DNA of 64,000 bases from Actinernus sp. WN-2022 (taxonomy: Eukaryota > Cnidaria > Anthozoa > Actiniaria > Actinernidae). The position numbers and the translations under genes were made by a program. Of this stretch, positions 10,777 through 21,703 are shown one piece after another. The notes beneath the pieces are model-generated. The model had not been told where the DNA came from and did not search any database. It was given only the letters and a program-made list of their open reading frames with translations. The stretch is from positions 6,301,083 through 6,365,082 of the forward strand of contig JAOWCC010000655.1 in assembly GCA_030867875.1 (NCBI GenBank). Reading direction: 5' to 3'. Within the stretch, counting starts at the first letter, position 1. The number at the start of each line of letters is the position of its first letter.

Positions 10777-11052
10777 TACCATAATTTCTTCAACGTTGAT
10801 AAATGTGGGGAGTGGTCACCCAATCTCCCGAGCCAGGGGCTCGTGTTTTTAACGCGTGTTTTTAAAATGGAATGGCACCAAACTGACGACCATAAAAGCC
10901 TAAGCAGATTTAAACACTGTTCTATTCTGTTATCGTTCCCTTTGTTTATAGTTGAGAATTTGCTTAAGTTCAATGATAAAATGTCCATGTTTTTTCCTCG
11001 AATCAGTGTATTGAACTTGTTAATGTGAAAACTTCGCCATTGTAAAAAAAAA

Positions 11053-11551
11053 AGAGATTTTATAATCATAGTGAACTGGAAGATTGGCCAGCATATTGTT
11101 CTCATAATTTCATGCGTAATGGTCGTCTTGTGTGGCGAATTTGCCCCCATGTTGAGTTATTTTGGGATTGCTTTACATATCTAGTGGACAGTGTTCATTT
11201 GGCGCATGTGCAATGGGTCGTCAAATGTGGACAATCAATAAATGTCAGTAAAACAACATTTTGAAAGAGGTGGACAGAAATACTTCGCTATAGAGGTTTG
11301 CCCTCGTGCTCAGTTCTAGCGTGCTTGCTTCGCATTTGCTTGCCGGATTGCCCCACCCACACGTCCCTATTATGGAAGGTTTAAGACCTAGGTATCTTTT
11401 TCCGCTGTGAAGCCAGTGTGACAGGTGCTGGGGGTTGACCTATGGCTTGGTTGCCATAGTCCCCTCCTTAGTTGCGCATTATTTGGCTGTTGCTAGTACT
11501 TGCATTGCAAGTGGCACCTATCCTCCATCCTTTCCTATATTGACAAATTAA
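11053..11551 (+). repeat. dispersed repeat, copy of the insert at 43.3 kb
   Basis: Long stretches match 43322-43754, for example GCTTGCCGGATTGCCCCACC and GTGACAGGTGC. The right edge ends TTGACAAATTAA, compared with TTGACAAGTTAA in the other copy. This copy has an extra block of about 60 bp after 11230. No protein is encoded. The family is unclassified and no inverted ends are obvious. Confidence 0.8.
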
Positions 11552-12485
11552 TTCACTCACACGTATGTTCTCTGGGACTTGATTGCGAATTTCCTATATG
11601 CCATTATAACTGGCGACAGAGGACTGAGTTCCCTTTCCAGCTCTGCATCGCTCATCTCCAGCGATGAAAATTAGGCTGTAACCGTTGAAATTGTAGTGTG
11701 TTAATGTGCTTGTGCCACCAATTCATACTTATTTTCTAACTTGTTAACAATGAGTGAAGGTGTTATAAAGTGTATTATGAGTAAATCTTATGGACAATAG
11801 AAATATTATTATGAGCGAAGGTGTTAACTAAGTGTATATTATATGAATGAAGGTGTTAACTAAGTGTATATTATATGACCAAGTACTATGGATAGTAGAA
11901 GGATCACAATTTGAGATGTTGCTTAGTGTAATTAAGTGTTGTGTGAATTGGCATACATGTACATAGTAAATAGACTATTAATGTGTAAGCAAGCATACAC
12001 TGCTAATTATTTGACTGTGTCGAGTTGTTATTTAGGTGTTAGTTAAAGTAATAAGTGAGGATGGTAAAATAAATCATCTGTTTCTTATATAGTAACAGTG
12101 TAATTATTTCTGTGATGTTCCAATGATGACAATGTTGTGTTGTATAAATGTTTATGTTGGTTGTGTAAAGTTGATGTTGGTTAGTTTCTGATGTTGGTTA
12201 GTATCAGACGCTGGTTAGTTTCAGATGTTAGTTAGTTAGTTTCAGTGATATATATTTTGTTATAGAGCTTATTACTAATAGTGCTGCACTTAAAATGATG
12301 CCATTTAAGGCAGTGACCACATTCTATTCCTAACTATTCTATCACAAGTAGGGCAATTAATAGGCAAAGGCATTTTTAAAAGTGTTTACCAAGAGTTTTA
12401 CCCAAGTCCTTTTCATTGGAAATAGGTGTCACAGGGCTGTCCTCATCTTTGCGCAGAAAAATCTTGCCAGCAGTTTCCCATATAT
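11552..12485. other. AT-rich interval with short tandem repeats
   Basis: Short direct repeats are visible: GGTGTTAACTAAGTGTATAT occurs twice at about 11820-11875, and GATGTTGGTTAGTTTC-type units lie at 12170-12240. No gene was recognised. Confidence 0.5.
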
Positions 12486-13081
12486 TTAAATATATTTCAA
12501 TTTGAAACCTATTTCACGTTTAGTAAGGAATAATGCACCCTTGAACAGCCCCCTGTTAGCCTTTGTCAGGGATGCCGCAATATCGATCTTGTTATCGGAT
12601 ATTCTTCCCAAACCTACATCATTGGTTTTGTCTTTAAAGCGACTCCTTTCTTTATAAAGATTATCCCTGACTTTCCTGCTCATAAACTTGACGATTATTG
12701 TAGGATGATAGATTTTGCCATCATTCTGTACTGCCTGAGTAAAATTAGGCTAACAATGACTGACGGAGATGTCCTCTTCGTTTATTTCAATATCAACGAT
12801 TTCAGGTACCTTTGAATCTGTATCTTCCTCTGTCTTGACCGGTATTTCTCGTATTCTGAACAATCTCTTCGAGAGTACTGCTCCTGGTCGTTCAGTACTT
12901 GTCTGAGGGGTTATTCTCTTGGACAACACCCCTTAAATTTGTTCTCAACTGGCTGGACATAAATACAACCGATTGAAGTAATACCCTGAACTGTAGATGT
13001 AAGCCCCTCTACCGTCGCCACAATTGGAAGTAGATTCATGTTGAGAATCGATGACAATTTCTCTTCTGAAAGTGCCATGAA
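12486..13081 (-). pseudogene. LINE ORF1 protein, RRM-like, frameshifted
   Basis: From ATG 13081 the translation starts MALSEEKLSSILNMNL, then passes several frame changes. Recognisable pieces are EQYSRRD (the usual QYSRR start of the L1-type ORF1 RNA-binding region), an acidic EEDISV segment, and a C-terminal stretch MSRKVRDNLYKERSRF followed by LTKANRGLFKGAL. The order and spacing match ORF1 proteins of L1/Tx1-like LINEs, which bind the element RNA. At least two frameshifts make it non-functional. No endonuclease or reverse transcriptase follows on this strand. Confidence 0.6.
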
Positions 13082-13605
13082 GATACAAAGTACAGTAACA
13101 GATACAAGAATAGTTGTTTTAGGAACGAACGAGGACGAAAGTGGAGTTTAAATGTTTAAAGTGTTGATGTAAAGGTTAGGCTCGGAGAAGCAAGAAAAGA
13201 ATGTCCATCTTGACCACTGATACCACTAAACCAGAACTCTCACGGCTGGCAACACTGGTTCAACACAACCGTATGAAGTCTATTTCATTCTCATGAACCA
13301 GTATGCTAATTCAGTATCAGCCATTCGAGGTCAGATTGAAGTTTAGGAACCACTGTGCTGACTCGTACCAAACTCTTCTGGACAACGGGCCAATTCTCAC
13401 GAACGACTCTTCTGATTAGTCACAAACCAGGCTGACAAGCTTCAGAACTACTTAAATACTGCTTATGTTCACACGTTATTTGTTGGAATTTTTATTCTTA
13501 ATAATTGTTATGAGATTTATCTTTAAAAAGCTCATAATTTTCTAAAAAAAATGTTTTGTTCTAAAAACTTTTTTTCTTCTAAAAATCCCGTTAGGCTCTA
13601 CAAAT

Positions 13606-13629
13606 CCCCCCCCCCCCCCCAAAAAAAAA
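13606..13629 (+). repeat. poly-C followed by poly-A
   Basis: Fifteen C residues (13606-13620) are followed by nine A residues. This type of tract is polymorphic and prone to sequencing error. Confidence 0.9.
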
Positions 13630-13645
13630 CCACGGATTTTTGTAG

Positions 13646-14400
13646 CTAGGCCTCACAAACGATGAGAAATTGTTTTGTGACAGTCGTTCTGATGGCGTTC
13701 AGGACCATTCCATCCAGCGGTGTCTTGCCATTAGTGCCTCTCACATTGGATATCCCTTGTACTTGTTTAGGCACTAGATTGTCCAGGAGATGTAATGCAA
13801 AGGCAGCTGGTATCGGGGAATGTTGTGCAATATTGTCCAAGCACTCTCTGTATTTTAATGCCAAACTTTGGGTTTCGAACTATGGCTGTCAACATAAAAT
13901 ATATATCAAAAATATATTAGTAAAGATAACAATTTGGGCCTAATACACCCAGATGATATATACACTTAATTTTGGTTGAAACATCATGTACATTATATTG
14001 TGGCTTTGTTACAGGAACAGTATAGCTGTATAGCAATTATAGACATTTCCTCAGCTATATCCGCACTTACCCAGGGCACTGTGTTCAGCATCCATTCTGT
14101 TTTCTGCCTCGGAACCCTCAATTTCAGACAGTTCAGTTCCTCTTCGATGGGAAGTGGTGGTGGTGTATTAAGAACTAGTTTGCTGATTTGTGGTACATGT
14201 ATAGGTGTTGATGTGGATGGTGTTGGGGAAGTTGTTTGACAGGAAAACCCATGGGTTGCCGAGGATGAATTGTTTGGAGAGGCTTTGGCACTCAAAGTGG
14301 TGGTACAAGATGAGCTGCCACTTTCAGAATGTTTACTGCTTTCAGAGTTGCTTATAACGTGAAATGATTGCAGCCAATGGGAATTTAACCAAAGCTTTTG
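13646..14400 (-). CDS. BEN-domain-like gene, last two exons
   Basis: The upstream exon ends at 14071 with a strong donor (CCCTGG|GTAAGTG). The downstream exon starts at 13879 after CATAG and stops at 13646. The phases agree and join LNTVPW to FETQSLALKY. The upstream exon is low-complexity, rich in Ser, Thr and Pro, and ends in an acidic-hydrophobic stretch (PIEEELNCLKL). The downstream exon encodes about 78 residues with HLLDNLVPKQVQGISNVRG and GKTPLDGMVLNAIR. That pattern resembles the C-terminal half of a BEN domain, a DNA-binding and chromatin-adaptor module. The intron is 191 bp. The 5' end is undetermined. If the BEN call holds, the product would act in the nucleus. The assignment is by motif memory only. 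Confidence 0.45.
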
Positions 14401-14682
14401 CTCACTGAATGTACATGTACAAAGAACAATAGTGATGTTTACATGCATTATTTTCTTCCCATTATCCCTAGAATGTCTGGCTATGCAGCCTTATTTATTT
14501 TGCCTTTAGTATTTTATAGACCCTTTCAGCTTGCCTGTTTGTTGTCCCATTTCAGACCCTGTGAAAGCTCTCCAGATGATTCAGTGCTTTGTTTTTTTAT
14601 AGAAATGTATGAATTTCCTCTTGGGATACAAAAATAAAATAAAATAAACATTACCCAAGGGTAAAGTTAGAAGGTCTGATAA

Positions 14683-14782
14683 GGGTCTAATGAACATGGA
14701 CAAGCTGAAAGGGTCTAATGAACATGGACAAGCTGAAAGGGTCTAATGAACATGGACAAGCTGAAAGGGTCTAATGAACATG
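14683..14782 (+). repeat. 28-bp minisatellite, 3.6 units
   Basis: The unit GGGTCTAATGAACATGGACA plus AGCTGAAA starts at 14683, 14711 and 14739, with a partial fourth copy at 14767. The copies are identical. Confidence 0.95.
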
Positions 14783-15443
14783 TATTACTAAAGGAGCCAA
14801 TAACTTGTAAAACAATTCTCCTTTTTTAAAGCCGCCACCCACTTATTTTAGGGTCGATAAACAGTTTTTTTTACTTCATTGTCATCCTTCGTACCCATTA
14901 CTTCAGTGGATTACCCCTTGCTCATAAACTAGTGAGAACCGTGATTGGCTATTACCAATAAAATGCATATGTTTAGCTGATACTTTGTATTTTGAAAAAT
15001 GACAAATAATTATCAGGGTATTTTGATACTCAGTTGATAATAATTCCAGCTATGTATACCTATTTTCTTTGTTTTACACGGTTAGACTTCACTGTTCTGT
15101 AGGTCATATCCTATTGGACTTCACTGATAAAGAATCCTATTGTTTTTGGGTTAGGGTTTGTATTGTTTTTGGGTTACGGTTTGTATTGTTTTAGGGGTAG
15201 GCTATTGTTTGGGTAACCAATACCATTTCAGGTTGCAAACGGTGTGAAGTCTGCCCCGTTTTACAGCTATTTCAATTATATTAATATTGTCTGGGAGATA
15301 GGGATTAGGGTATAAATTGGGAATATGGCATTAGGAAATAAGGCATTTTTAAAATATCAGGTATAGCTTACAGTTTGTTTATCCATATTTAGCCTAAGTG
15401 GACTGATATTTCCAATGGCAGGTCGTATAACTCTTAACCAGAC
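14783..15443. other. non-coding interval
   Basis: Nothing was recognised apart from a small duplicated phrase (TATTGTTTTTGGGTTAGGG and variants near 15140-15190). Confidence 0.4.
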
Positions 15444-16680
15444 AGACAGACAGACATACTTTATTTATACACGGTTAAAAAACATCAGTACAAAGCTATA
15501 TACAATTTAAAAACAGTACATAACTCAATAAAAACTGGTTTACGTGTTTGCCGTGTGGGAGTCCGGTGATGAGAATAGGTCGTCAACGCCCCTCTTGAAA
15601 CATGAGAGGGACGTTAGTGTTCTCAGTTGATTGGGAAGCCCGTTCCAAAAGGCAGCTCCAGAATAGCTAAAGCTGCGTTTTAGGTAGTCAGTTTTTGGCT
15701 TTGGTAGAAGTAATTTGTTGTTAGAATCTCTTATGTCGTAACTTGAGTGTCGATAGGAAAACATCTCTTGCAAGTATGCTGGAGTGCGATTGTTTAAGGT
15801 TTTGTACATGACATGTGCTTTCTGCTTTGTTCGTGCAACTGCAATTTTATTCCAACCAAGCATATTGAGTAATGGGTCTGAGCTGGTGTCATAGCTAGAT
15901 ATTGTTACTGCCCTAGCCGCACGATTTTGCAATTTTTGCAACTTATCACTTAGTTTTAGACTAAGCCCGTCCCATACAGCACTGCAATATTCAAAGTGAG
16001 GTTCAATCAACGCTTTGTATATTTTGATCGCAGTATCCTCCGTAATAAAAGGTCTGACACGCTTCAGAGCGCCAATAGCAGAGGATATCTTTTTTGAGAT
16101 CATATCAATGTGCTTGGTCCAGGACAGTGTCTCATCGATATTTAGTCCGAGGGATTGGCTGGAATGGACTTTACTAATTTCTTTTCCCTCAATATGTACA
16201 CTGACGTCACAGTTAGCTTGTGTTTTGAGCCTCTGTCGTGAACCGATGACCATAAACTCTGTCTTGGCTACATTTAGACTGAGCTTATTGGCCCTCAACC
16301 AGTAGTTGACATTTAGTAATTCTTTATTGATTATTTTTTCAAGTTCAGCGTTAGTTGGAGCAGCAAAGCTTATGCTAGTGTCGTCAGCGTACATACGAGG
16401 GTAGCCATCATTTAGGCAGTTTGGAAGGTCGTTTATGTATATTAGAAAAAGTAACGGGCCAATTAAGGATCTGTGCGGGACGCCACAGGTTATTGAACTT
16501 GGTGTCGATAAATGGCCGTTAACACTACATAGCTGACTTCTATGAGATAGGTATGATTCAAACCAGTTTAATGAATTATGGTCTAATCAATATTTTGTTA
16601 GCTTTTGGATAATGATGGTGTGGTCAATAGTGTCAAAGGCCTTCTTTAAGTCAATAAATAATTCATAATTCATTTTGGTC
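15444..16680 (-). mobile_element. CR1/L2-like LINE, 5'-truncated
   Basis: The minus strand encodes the C-terminal half of a reverse transcriptase. From about 16675 it reads FIDLKKAFDTIDH, then one in-frame TGA, then a decayed GVPQGS-type box (GVPHRSLIGPLLFL), then MYADDTS with the catalytic Asp pair. These are followed by the thumb and tail motifs LGLNIDETLSWTKHI, YCSAVWDG and LQNRAARAVT. The frame from MYADD to the stop at 15540 (284 codons) is intact. The 3' end carries a short TCTG-type tail at 15440-15456, as expected for target-primed insertion. The 5' truncation at about 16680 is also typical. Clade assignment is by motif only. Confidence 0.85.
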
Positions 16681-17598
16681 GGGTGATACTTACCATAAGG
16701 TCCTATTCCTTATATCTCCCAGCCAACATTAATCATAGACATTTGATACAATTATTACATTTCATTCACTAATGATCCCTTTCTTTAGATTGAGAATAAG
16801 GAGTGGCTCTGGGTTGATGCCCTCAACCTCTCCCCAGAAAATTTTGAATTCAAGTAGCTCTGTAACACTAGTTCTTGTGATCTGAGGAGTTACGTGTATT
16901 TTTAATATTCAGTTGTCTGAAACAGCCTAATCTTGTAAGAGTTTTGTTGGATGAGCTTGTACTGCAAAGACTTCACATATCAGGGACGGTGGAGCGAAAT
17001 TTCAAGTTGGCTGCTAAAAATTGTAATTAAGCCGGTATGACCAAACTATATATAGTCTTCAATGCATGGAAGTAACTAGGCAAAATATGTTTTTGGCAAA
17101 AAAGTGGGGGTGCTATAGCCACCCATGTATCTGTGCCATCCCTGCATATTTAGCCTTAATCAGAAATATATGAGTGAGTACATAATGAGCCTTTTCTCTT
17201 TATTCCAGACTAGTGACATCACTAGTGCTGAGAAACATCAGGACTCAGTTGCATATTTTCCACCCACTCCGATAACTCGTGGATTATCCATGAGTTAAAA
17301 ATGTATTAAGACTATCCCAATTTGTTTGGAAAATATAATGGAAAAAGGATAAATAATTATTTTTTCAAGCTACACCTCTTTTCCGAGCTCTTTTCCGTTT
17401 TAGTTTCTTGTCTATCTCATGCAAATTGTCAGCCCATAACTAGTACAGACAAAAGTAGACAAGGAATACATTAAGTTTTACAAGACTAATTCAAGCCAAC
17501 ATGGTTCCAGATCCAGATCTCCTAAGGTTTTTATTACTGACCGACCGACCACCCTCACGGCTAGTGAGGGCATGGGTGATGGTAAACAAAACAAAACC
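16681..17598. other. non-coding interval
   Basis: No coding block, inverted end or RNA gene was recognised. Confidence 0.4.
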
Positions 17599-17953
17599 TT
17601 AATGAATTGTTATATATTGCCCATCTTGGAAGGTCATCTGGAGCTGACCAATGCAATGGAAGTTGCACATCCACTGGAAAGTTGCACACCACTGGATGCG
17701 GTCCCTATCCGTCTTTGTCAGTCCTTTCTTGTAGACCTTGTCCAGCTTCACCTTCATCTTCTTTACTTTCCTGGTTTTCCAGGCCAACCTTCTTACTTTG
17801 TATCCAGCCACCTTTGCATCCCCTTCCTCATCTTCTTCATAATTGCTCTCTTCACTGGCATCGGCTATCAGCATTTCTGCTGCCTGCCCCTTCTTTCGAT
17901 TGTCCCAGTTGATCTTCTCTAGTGCTAATTTTCTTCCGGTTATTTTCTTAAAA
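17599..17953 (-). CDS. exon of an unrecognised transposon-like or host protein
   Basis: The exon starts after the acceptor CCTTGTTTTAAG and runs open to a stop at 17599. The first 75 residues are Lys- and Asp-rich (LALEKINWDNRKKGQAAEML, then GYKVRRLAWKTRKVKKMK), a pattern I associate with uncharacterised cnidarian proteins. The last 35 residues (from about QWCATFQWM) look non-coding, so a donor near DRIQ or CAGTG|GTGTGC may end the true exon. It is in the same phase as the upstream exon at 19730-20095, so both could belong to one gene with a 1.8-kb intron. Confidence 0.4.
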
Positions 17954-19729
17954 CAAGGACATATCAGCATTTACATTAATTATTTATTTTCACCAACTAT
18001 AGAGCAAAACGTCTTATTACCACAATGCAAACAAGTAATACAGCTTGTCAACAATCCCTTTCAAGTCCTTGGCACTGAACCTCAAACTTCAACTTCTCAA
18101 CATTTGGTGGTTGGTCTGCTTACTAATTAGCTGGTTCATTTAACAAAAATAATGATGTTTCGAGGATATTGAAAAGTTGCTAAATGCACTCTGATTCCGC
18201 TTGTGCATCCACTGTTTTTCAAGACCAAGTGTGCATTATTTTGTCCTTTTGTTGGCCTCACATGACATCACATACATGTAATTAGCAGATTGGCAATATA
18301 AACCTCTACAATTTACATGTATAGACGCAACATTCAAATCAATAAATATTTTACAGTTCAACTATTTACTTGGTAGAGAATCGATATGAAAAATAAATAA
18401 AGGGCTCATGTGCACTTTAAACAAAATGAAATAATCACTTCTTTGTCGCCCATTTGTTCTACTACTTCTCCGCTTGTGCCCTTCATAGCTGTCACTCTGT
18501 CTTACCTTATTTGTTTCAAAACAGGAGAGGTAATACCTCTGTAAAGCAGTTGTATGATGAACATAAATAAAACAAATTACATTCAGGGGACTAAACACAT
18601 GTACAATATATGGATATTATTTGAATTGGATACCCTTTGGCCATGATATAATTAGCCCTTTCGTAAAGTACAAAAGGACTGGGACCGATTGTGCAAATTT
18701 AAACGAATTCAAAACTAATTTAATAAATAGCCCCACCACAAGAAAGGCCACAGAAAATTAGTATTTCTACTGAGTTTGAAGATATTTTAGTAAATAAGAA
18801 CTGAATAGCTATAGGAAGTGTTTGAATTTGTTTGAGGGATGGCGTCTCCCCCAAACATTACTGATGAATTCTCTTATTTGTGTGATTTTGAAATGCTTGC
18901 TATTCAGATCTTATTTACCCAAACATCTTCAAACTTGTTAAACATATTACTAATTTCGATATAATGTTATGGTGGGGTTCATATGAAACTAAAAAAAAAT
19001 AGGTATGACTTTTATAAATTTACACACTTGGTCCAGTGTAGGACTTTTCCATGCTGATACAATGTATAATACTCGTGATCCCCATGTGATTTATATTGCC
19101 TTGGATGCTGGATCAAAAACACAGTTTTAGAAAGATTAACAATCGTTTGGAGGTGGAAAATAGCATTTACAAACAGGTTTTGCTAATAACAGAAATATGC
19201 ATTCGTGTGTAACTTGAAAGTCAGTTTGTTTTGCCTCCACTACATGTACATCCACATGATTACATTCTTGCAAAAGGCCTATTAGTGCTGTCGTAAAACC
19301 AAAACAAAATGACTGTAATTACAAAGCCAATCAGAGAAGCAAGTACAGTAAAGGCACAATGATCCTATTCAGAACTGAAGTTATTCGTGATTGCATGGTT
19401 GTTATATTAACCAATCTGAATACACGATAATTAAGATTGGAAAGCTGGGATGGCTACTTCGTACTTTATTTAGAATCTTTCTTTACCAAACTGAACTGTT
19501 CTTTATCTCGACTTAAAAACATGCACGCTATGTACAAATGAGTCATCACAAAATGATTACCTTTTGAACGGCTCAATTTGGGCTGTTGCAAATCGGTCTT
19601 AGCTCGACTGTGGAAGATTGTGGCGCCCTCATTCTAACCTAAGTAATAGAAAGAATTACTATTACTAATATAATAATTATTATAGAAGAGTTTGAATTTT
19701 AAAAGTATTTTTCATTGTAAATAAATTAC
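17954..19729. other. probable intron
   Basis: No coding block was recognised. It separates two minus-strand exons of compatible phase (19730-20095 and 17599-17953). Additional unrecognised exons may lie within it. Confidence 0.35.
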
Positions 19730-20095
19730 CTTGGCTTTACTCTCTTGAACAAATCCGGCAAACTTCTCATTGGCTAATGTTTTACATTTATTGCACCATT
19801 TAGTGCCAGGCCTGTAGGATACCATTTCGGAACCAATGCTGTCAAACACGGCATATAAACGCTGGGGGATAGGGACACTAGCCAAACTATGACCATGTCT
19901 CCAAGTTGCCGGACAGGAGCAACGACTATCTTGCCGTATCACTTCGTTTCGGTGCCGCAGGCAAATCCAAGAGCCAAACGGGATATTTCCAGCCCTGGCT
20001 AACTCTCTGTTGGCCAGTCGTAGTTGTTTGTAACATGATTATCCTTGTCTTGTTTTAGCTTCCTTCACACAGTGTTTTACCGTACACATACGCAT
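19730..20095 (-). CDS. first exon of a Cys-rich protein, with an in-frame stop
   Basis: An ATG at 20095 opens a frame that begins MRMCTVKHCVKEAKTRQG. It meets a TAA at 20039-20041 and continues in the same frame to a good donor (GCCAAG|GTAATTT) at 19730. Cysteines recur in pairs: CTVKHC, then SWICLRHRNE, then CSCPATWRHG, then WCNKCKTLAN, suggesting two or three zinc sites. The segment RLYAVFDSIGSEMVSYRPGT is highly ordered and clearly coding. The exon is 366 bp, a multiple of three. I do not recognise the family. The TAA could be a true defect, a sequencing error, or a sign that translation starts elsewhere. The promoter-like cluster about 270 bp upstream supports this as the 5' exon. Confidence 0.5.
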
Positions 20096-20364
20096 TCGAA
20101 AACAATCAGTTACAAGAAACAACAAAACATCCACGTCTGCATAGCTTCGGCGCCGGCCACCACACAAAGGCCGATAACTTTTTTAGTAAACAAATTTAAC
20201 TCTTAGTAAACTCAAAATATATCAATATTCAAACAATCTTTAGCCTATGGAAGTCTTAAGCTTAGCTTTTAAGTAGTTTTCTTATTTTTTGACAAAACAG
20301 TTCACAAATGGATACTTTTAAGCATAAATTAAAAAATCACGGCATGTGCCTGTTGTTTCATTTC

Positions 20365-20400
20365 AGTTTTCGCGGGAAACTGGGGGCGGCCGCGCGCTGA
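20365..20400 (-). promoter_or_regulatory. E2F-like site and GC box in a small CpG-rich patch
   Basis: TTTTCGCGGGAAAC (20367-20380) is a near-palindromic E2F-type sequence. It is followed at once by TGGGGGCGGCC, a GC box, and by GCGCGC. The patch is CpG-rich within AT-rich surroundings and lies about 270 bp upstream of the ATG at 20095. A proximal promoter of that gene is the simplest reading. Confidence 0.45.
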
Positions 20401-20781
20401 CAAGAAATAGCAAATACGCATGCTCGTAACGTTTTGCCGCGGTGTGGTAATTAGCACATGTTTGGATGTAGTTCGGTTTATAAAATGGTTTAGGGCAAAT
20501 ATACTGACCTAACTACTACCCTTATAATAGATGAATACAGAACAGACATAACCAGGGACATAAACTACCTTGATTTAAGAAAACTAAATAATTTCTAAAG
20601 GAACTGTGAGATTTATAAACACACTACATGTAGGTTGACCCACACAATATTGACTACCATTTAACAACATTCTTTGAAAGGAAAATGAGCAAACATAACT
20701 AATACACTAAATCATAAAACCTACATGTGTAGTAAACGTAATTACCACTAGTAACTGCATAATAAGTCTTAAACTTCCATA

Positions 20782-21472
20782 TAGTCAGGGAGCATCTGTA
20801 ATCCCGTGGGATTTTTTTGAATATTTGATGCCACCTATCTAGAAGTGTCAAGGGGACCCTAAAGAACACAAAAAAAGTTGTCGGCAATTTTGCAATTTTG
20901 CGATTTTATGGCGGGTTTAAGTGAGGCATATATTTTCTAGCATGGAAACGAGGCTGGGTCACCAAAAGCCCTATAACTAACGTTATTATCAACGTATTGA
21001 TGCCAAAATTGCTCATAGTTGATATTTCAATGTATTTGACATGACTAAGGACATTACATTAATTAAGCTGGTCACGTGACAATCTACGCATGGAAACGAG
21101 GCTGTACTAAAAACACCTAATAACTATCGTTAATGACAACGGATCGTTACGAAAATTGACCGTAGTTGGTATTTAATGAGTGTATCCCACATGACAAAAG
21201 ACATTCACTTAGTTAAGGGGGTCACGTGATCAAGACCACATGGAAACGAGGCTGTACTATAACATGCCTTTAGCCATCGCTTAACTAAAAAAAACTGCCT
21301 ACCGATATTTCTCATATGATACCAAGACTCCATAGACTTTTGCTCGTACTTGTATCTAAGTTTATCTGACATGTTTAAGAGTATTAGAGTAAGAATGATG
21401 GCCACGTGAGCATCTAGCATGGAAACGAGGCTGGTACATAACATGCCTCCTAAGCATCCCTAATATCTACAA
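20782..21472 (+). repeat. left terminal inverted repeat of the Academ-type element
   Basis: It pairs with 27236-27942 on the opposite strand. It holds four copies of the 16-mer CATGGAAACGAGGCTG starting at 20941, 21089, 21239 and 21418. The last three are each preceded by a CACGTGA hexamer-like box 15-20 bp upstream. The outermost 40 bp is less similar to the right arm than the interior. Confidence 0.9.
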
Positions 21473-21703
21473 ATTGCTACCAAATAGCATCAAATTTGGT
21501 AATTTGCATTAGTATTGCAATAATACAGCTGTACAGGTGACTGTTATCAGGCTAATACAACACCCAATTCAAGAGCAATAGGCCTATCGGCCCCACTTCG
21601 GTGCCTTCTCACTAAGAGTCCTCGTGCCGTTGCTAATTTGCCCCCTGTTTTATATAAAACGGGTCTGGTTTTGTTACATTGCCAAGAGCAGCAAGTACAT
21701 TAT

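Noticed and set aside
14683..14782. Regularly spaced 28-bp repeats resembling a CRISPR array
   Set aside because: The copies are directly abutting with no variable spacers; it is a minisatellite in animal DNA.
21205..21444. 79-codon open frame identical to one at 27264-27503, as a real gene pair
   Set aside because: Both lie inside the inverted ends of the transposon; identity follows from the repeat, and the frame shows no domain.
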